From Sabethes cyaneus (lineage: Eukaryota; Arthropoda; Insecta; Diptera; Culicidae), in contig NC_071355.1 of the NCBI RefSeq assembly GCF_943734655.1, forward strand, positions 226,863,027-226,927,026: a DNA stretch of 64,000 nucleotides, in the 5' to 3' direction. The notes beneath the pieces were generated by a model that did not search any database, had not been told where the DNA came from, and worked only from the letters and a program-made list of their open reading frames with translations. The stretch's first letter is position 1; each line of letters starts with the position of its first letter. A program made the translations under genes and the position numbers. Below, one piece after another: positions 59,756-64,000 of the stretch.

Positions 59756-59961
59756 TTACCTGCTTACCAAGTCCTAGTGGTTCAGCCGTTTTGTGGATCT
59801 TAGTTTTGAGATCAGGCATCTGGGAACCACGCGGCATCGCACCTCCTAGCTTAGCGACTGAATAGAATATTACCGGGTATGGCCGTGTGGAGGCGCTAGG
59901 TAGGAGCTTAGGCTGGTAAAAGCTATGTTGGTCGCTTTCTCGTTTGCCTTCCCCATTTCTT
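59756..59961 (+). repeat. Dispersed short repeat, copy 2
   Basis: Homologous to 31,557-31,757 and inverted to 27,985-28,130: CACCTCCTAGCTTAGCGACT, ACCGGGTATGGCCGTGTGG, AGGCGCTAGGTAGG and TTGCCTTCCCCATTTC. Confidence 0.75.
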
Positions 59962-60112
59962 ACCCTTCAGCCAGAAATAAGAGGAATTGCACCAATCACC
60001 AAAAATCCAAATCCTTGAAATTAAAATAAAGTTTTTACAGAGTGACTCCCTTCGATGTTTAGCGTTCAAATTAACACAATGTAACTTTTCTCACCAATTT
60101 TGTAAAATTACA

Positions 60113-60312
60113 TACAGCAAAGTTTCGTTAATTGGTGGTTCGTTAATTGGGCGGTTCGTTAATTGGGCGTTCGCTAATTGGGCTATGTGACAACTTGAAT
60201 GTCAAAATTGTATGGAATTTTCGAGTTTAGAAATTTCTAACAACTGTCAGTCGGCCCAATTAGCGAATCAGCTGGAGTGCAGTCGTGGCCCAATTAACGA
60301 ATTCAGGCTGTA
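60113..60312. mobile_element. 200-bp MITE with TTCGTTAATTGGGC iterons
   Basis: TACAGC at the left and GCTGTA at the right, each with an inner TTCGTTAATTGG / CCAATTAACGAA block, form TIRs. The left side holds four tandem TTCG(T/C)TAATTGG copies at 60,131-60,181; the right side holds two inverted copies near 60,255 and 60,290. TA borders suggest a Tc1/mariner-type integrase. Noncoding. Confidence 0.8.
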
Positions 60313-60319
60313 CTTGGCT

Positions 60320-61174
60320 CCGCAAGCAGGCCAACCCAACGTTTTTATTGAATACTAGCTCATTCAACCGTTGTATAACTAATTACCGGATAAGATACAA
60401 CAAAAATGTTTGTTGGGAAGCAGCTTTCGTTTCGGATGCCAACAGTACTTAGTACTTAAGTTAGTACTTAAGACCTAAAGCTCCTTGAATTAAAATTTGA
60501 TAAAACATGCCACGTGTGCCACCCACGTGCGAGGTAATACTTGCTTTTGATTTGTTTGGTGAACTATTTTCGAAAGAATTCTATTGTAAAATATGTATAT
60601 GTACAACTTTTTGAACTCTTTTGGCGCTCTACGCCAAGTATTTCATAAAAATATGTGTTTTAATCTAGATTCAAAATGAAAATGCTTATAAATCATTTTT
60701 GATTGGAATCTCGTATAAAAAGCAATCAATAGCGTTGCGTACCCACTATATTGCCATCTACTTTGGAAGATTCTCTTCGGGAGCTTTTGCGCGTACGTGA
60801 CTTTTAACGAAAGCTCTCGATCAACTGTCCTCACAGTGCGCAAGAACGTCTAATATTTGACACTATTTAGAAGCTACAGCGAAGTTTTTCACTACTCAGC
60901 TGACGGTTTTTCGGTTTTCTAGAAGTTCTTTTAGTGCGTTGTTTATTTGAACGGATTCCTGCTTCAAATTTTAGTCTACAGTTCATTAAACAGTGCAAAA
61001 ATCTTACAAAACAGTGAAGCTAAACGGTTGATTCAAGATTACGCAAAATCCAAACCAAAAGATACATAACAAAGCGCATTATCGGTCACTAGCAATTTGC
61101 ACAATTGCAGAAAGCCTGCCGATTTTTTTTTCTCCGACCAGTTCTTAAATTTCATCAAAATTTGCGTCGTAAAG
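60320..61174. other. Upstream region and probable 5' UTR of HAX1 homologue
   Basis: No gene. The 60,880-61,174 part, directly before the start codon, lacks ATG-initiated long frames and TATA, consistent with a TATA-less promoter and 5' UTR; this is inference. Confidence 0.4.
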
Positions 61175-63588
61175 ATGGATCTGTTGAGGAAGATGATGGG
61201 CATAGACGGTCAGAAAGGGGACGACGACGATAAGAGGTCAGTAAAGGAGTGAAAGGTCAACTTGGTTTGCCTCTTTGTTTTGCCAGTTTCGTTTTCATCT
61301 TGCATGTGCAAAAAAACATTCGCTATTCGATAGAAAGAGTAAATCAAAACACTTGTTCAGTGTTTGCAATTCCCTACCTAATCGAACTATACCTGTACGG
61401 GCAACAAATTGCGCGTCCGAAGATGGATCGATAATTTATTTCGACGGTCGCAATACTATCCATTACCGGCATAAAAAAGCTCAATAGATGCACAGGTACA
61501 TTTTTTCGACCCTTAAAAAATTCAATTGTTATACTGTTTAACAATTTCAATGTGATATTTTTAATAAATCTTTCAATTTAAGTAGCATTTCATAACCAGC
61601 ATTATAAATGACAGATTTTGGAAATTTCACAGATTGATCATTGGTAATATTTTGCGGTATCCGACAGATATACGATACTAGCTGATTGGACGAGCTTACT
61701 CAAGGCCAATTTGTCTCTCAGTCGTTTGTACATCTGTTATTATAACTGTTATTGTTATTGTCAGTTCTTGTTATCCCACAGTAAATTTTTCTTCTCGGTA
61801 ATCCCTACCCTATAAACCGACAGAAACGTGTTTGAACCTCCCCATTATTACCGGCCAGCGGCCACCCTATTCTCTCTTTCAGAAATACAGCCATTTGTAC
61901 TACTGCCTTCATTCCAAATGCAAGAGAAACGCTTTTCTTTACCCGTTGGAACCTTTCTCCCCCTTGTAAGAGACCGTCTCCTTCTTTTGTCTACCTTCCA
62001 ACGTTGATTCTTTTATGTCAGGAAATGTGTCTGACAAACGACATTTGACGAAAAACCGTCCAGACGTTCCAGACTTATGGCTTAACATACATTTATAACC
62101 ACGTTATTCGCTCCCCCTCTTTCCTTCATCAATTGGCTCTATAAAAAGGAATAGGGTTGCATTGCATATTTTTTCATCATACAGGAATGCTTTAATATAT
62201 GATCATTCCCATTCCTATGCAATTTTTCTTCGGTTTATCTGTACGGCAGCTAAGCTATTGGTACTCTATGGGAAAAGAAACTTTCTCGCAATGATTTGTC
62301 TTCACTATAGAAAAAGTAAGTCTTTTTTGTTTTGTTCTCTTTGACCTGTTCATTTATTCAAACATTTAATTCTCTTACTTTTCGTTCGTCTTTTGTTGAG
62401 ACTAGCGTTATATAAAATATTCAAATGGCGGTGACTTCAATAGAACGCAACACACCAAAAAACATAATGTTAAGTCTAAGATGGTCTTCTTTTTTTGCAG
62501 AAAGAAAAAACCAGTCATAAAAGATGAATTCCGGAAGCCCGTATGGGTTGAAGAATACGACAGTGATGATGATTTGTTCGACAACCAGAAGATTTTTGGC
62601 GTACAAATTTTCACCAACCCACTGGAAATCCAGAAGCACTTCGATCATCAAATTCAAGAGATGATGAAAAGCCTGGAAGAGTATGATGGTAAATACCAAC
62701 GTCAACTTTAGGGAGCGATAAATTAAGTAATAAATTTTACCGCTTCACAGAATCTCTTAAAACATTTGACCACGATTTGAAGCATGAATTCTTAAAGCCA
62801 GGTTTCGAAGAAGAAATCAAAAAGGACCTCAAGAAGGAAAATCTCGTCGATACTGATTTGGATGGAGAGTAAGTTAATCAAACGTCATTGTAATTGGTAG
62901 AAAGTTCGATATCTGAAATTATCCTTACAATCGCAGAATCTATCCAGAACAGTTGCATACTCTTTTGCAACGCATCTCCCCAGACTTGAAGGAGTTGCTT
63001 CCGAAGAAGCGGGATGCGCAGGATTCGTCACCCTCGAAGGCTAAACCAAAACCAAAACTAACAGACGAACAAAAGTTTATGGATTGGATACACGGTTATA
63101 AAGAATCGGACCCGTTGCCGTCGATCTTTTCTCGTGGTTCACGTCGGGTGCCATCCCAGCGCTTCCACGACGGTATTTTCGAAGGTACTTTCCAAGGTCC
63201 GCGCATGTTTGGCCAAAGTATTATCTCTCAAACCATCCGGAAGCCTGATGGGGTAAGTAATAGGATTTCGTTTTCCTAATAAGGTTACATACCTATATTT
63301 AAATGTTTCTGATAGACTTACGAAACGCGCAAAACGGTTCGTGATTCGGAAGGTCATACCAAAACAACCATCACACGTTCGACCAAGGATGGACAAAAGG
63401 AAACCATAACTACGTACGGTGACGATGGGGGGCCGGCGGCTATAAAACCATTTTTCGAGGGTACAATAGTACCCTCAGATTCTGACAAGAAAGATTCTTT
63501 CGCTCAAGCTCTGCTTGGATCCGATTCCAATTGCAGCAAACATCTCTATTCAAAGAATGGTTACGTCTTACCGAAGAACCTCTGGTGA
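61175..63588 (+). CDS. HAX1: HAX1 (HS1-associated protein X-1) homologue, five exons
   Basis: HAX1 proteins are mostly mitochondrial and in vertebrates act in cell survival and with the CLPB disaggregase; fly-lineage function is less clear. Exons 61,175-61,236; 62,501-62,688; 62,751-62,868; 62,937-63,252; 63,316-63,588, all GT-AG with matching phases, give 318 residues. The short N-terminus MDLLRKMMGIDGQKGDDDDK is a one-exon leader followed by a 1.26-kb intron. The family-diagnostic part is near the C-terminus: GQSIISQTIRKPDG (end of exon 4) and TYETRKTVRDSEGHTKTTIT, like the human SVTKITKPDG and RRTVVDSEGRTETTVTR segments. Acidic clusters EEYDSDDDLFDNQ and a basic PKKRDAQDSSPSKAKPKPKL linker lie between. 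The start is the first ATG and the only one giving these phases. Confidence 0.88.
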
Positions 63589-64000
63589 CTCCAAGCGCAG
63601 ACAAACCGTATTGAGCTAACTACAGTACTAGTAGATCATCGGTTCAATTTCCATTGCTCTCATAACATTTACTTCCCTTGTGTTGGGATGGCGGCAACCA
63701 CCGCCAGCTTCAACGTTTCATTGTCGTCGTTTAGTGAGCCAAATATGTGTGTACCACTAGTAGCAGTAGCAATACACCACTCAACTTCTGAATACATTGA
63801 CATTTCCCAAAAATATACCCATAGTCTACATCCCAACAATGAAAACGTCGACGAAAAGGATCTAACCTGGCAACAGACTCTTATTCCCTCCACACCGTAC
63901 GTTGCTCAGCGTGACACCGAGAGCCCTATCGCTCCACACTTATTACAGTTTTATAACTTAGTAGCATTAATTTGTATTAGTTTAAGTAGAATTCGGATTC
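63589..64000 (+). other. 3' flank of the HAX1 homologue
   Basis: Presumed 3' UTR. No AATAAA seen before the window ends. The opposite-strand 74-residue frame (63,669-63,893) has no motif. Confidence 0.4.

Overview
The window is AT-rich, intron-containing, transposon-filled nuclear DNA from an animal. The four recognisable host genes are single-copy metazoan genes with short GT-AG introns. The repeats (Tc1/mariner-like transposase remnants, endonuclease-type LINEs, many TA-flanked short inverted-repeat elements) suggest a dipteran, most likely a mosquito of the large-genome culicine type. That placement is inference from style and protein similarity; nothing in the window proves the species.

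Layout. 1-34 kb has no convincing host gene. It holds decayed Tc1-like transposases (1-360, 2,847-4,642, 10,290-11,860, 27,615-27,705), a mariner remnant (30,225-30,640), LINE pieces of at least two families (9,640-10,019, 19,785-21,245, 24,985-27,540, 31,790-32,175, 32,250-33,400), a Transib-like foldback element (10,525-11,532), several palindromic MITEs and long unannotatable spacers. At 33,786-33,990 lies a degraded copy of one exon of the transporter gene that follows. 34,843-37,873 (minus) is a seven-exon SLC5-family sodium/solute symporter. 38-54 kb is again repeat-rich: an interlocked palindrome (38,952-39,462), two TA-flanked TIR elements with internal iterons (40,774-41,713 and 44,407-47,544), a near complete LINE with a 14-bp target-site duplication (48,964-51,555) and a further LINE piece (51,905-52,562).

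54-64 kb is the gene-dense end. A CCDC9-like coiled-coil/RGG protein (54,197-55,778, minus) is head-to-head with the complex I subunit NDUFS6 (57,833-58,338, plus), followed on the same strand by a HAX1 homologue (61,175-63,588). Two of these (NDUFS6, HAX1) belong to families linked to mitochondria, but the spacing of several kb gives no evidence of co-regulation.

The most informative signals are insertion events whose target can be read through. Two TA-duplicating elements and one element with a 5-bp GC-rich duplication sit inside transposase or reverse-transcriptase reading frames, so their exact ends and target-site duplications can be fixed from this one sequence. The 10.5-11.5 kb element has CACAGTG termini, the same heptamer as V(D)J recombination signals, and a 5-bp CACCG duplication, which is the Transib signature. 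I found no CRISPR, tRNA, rRNA or virus-derived gene.
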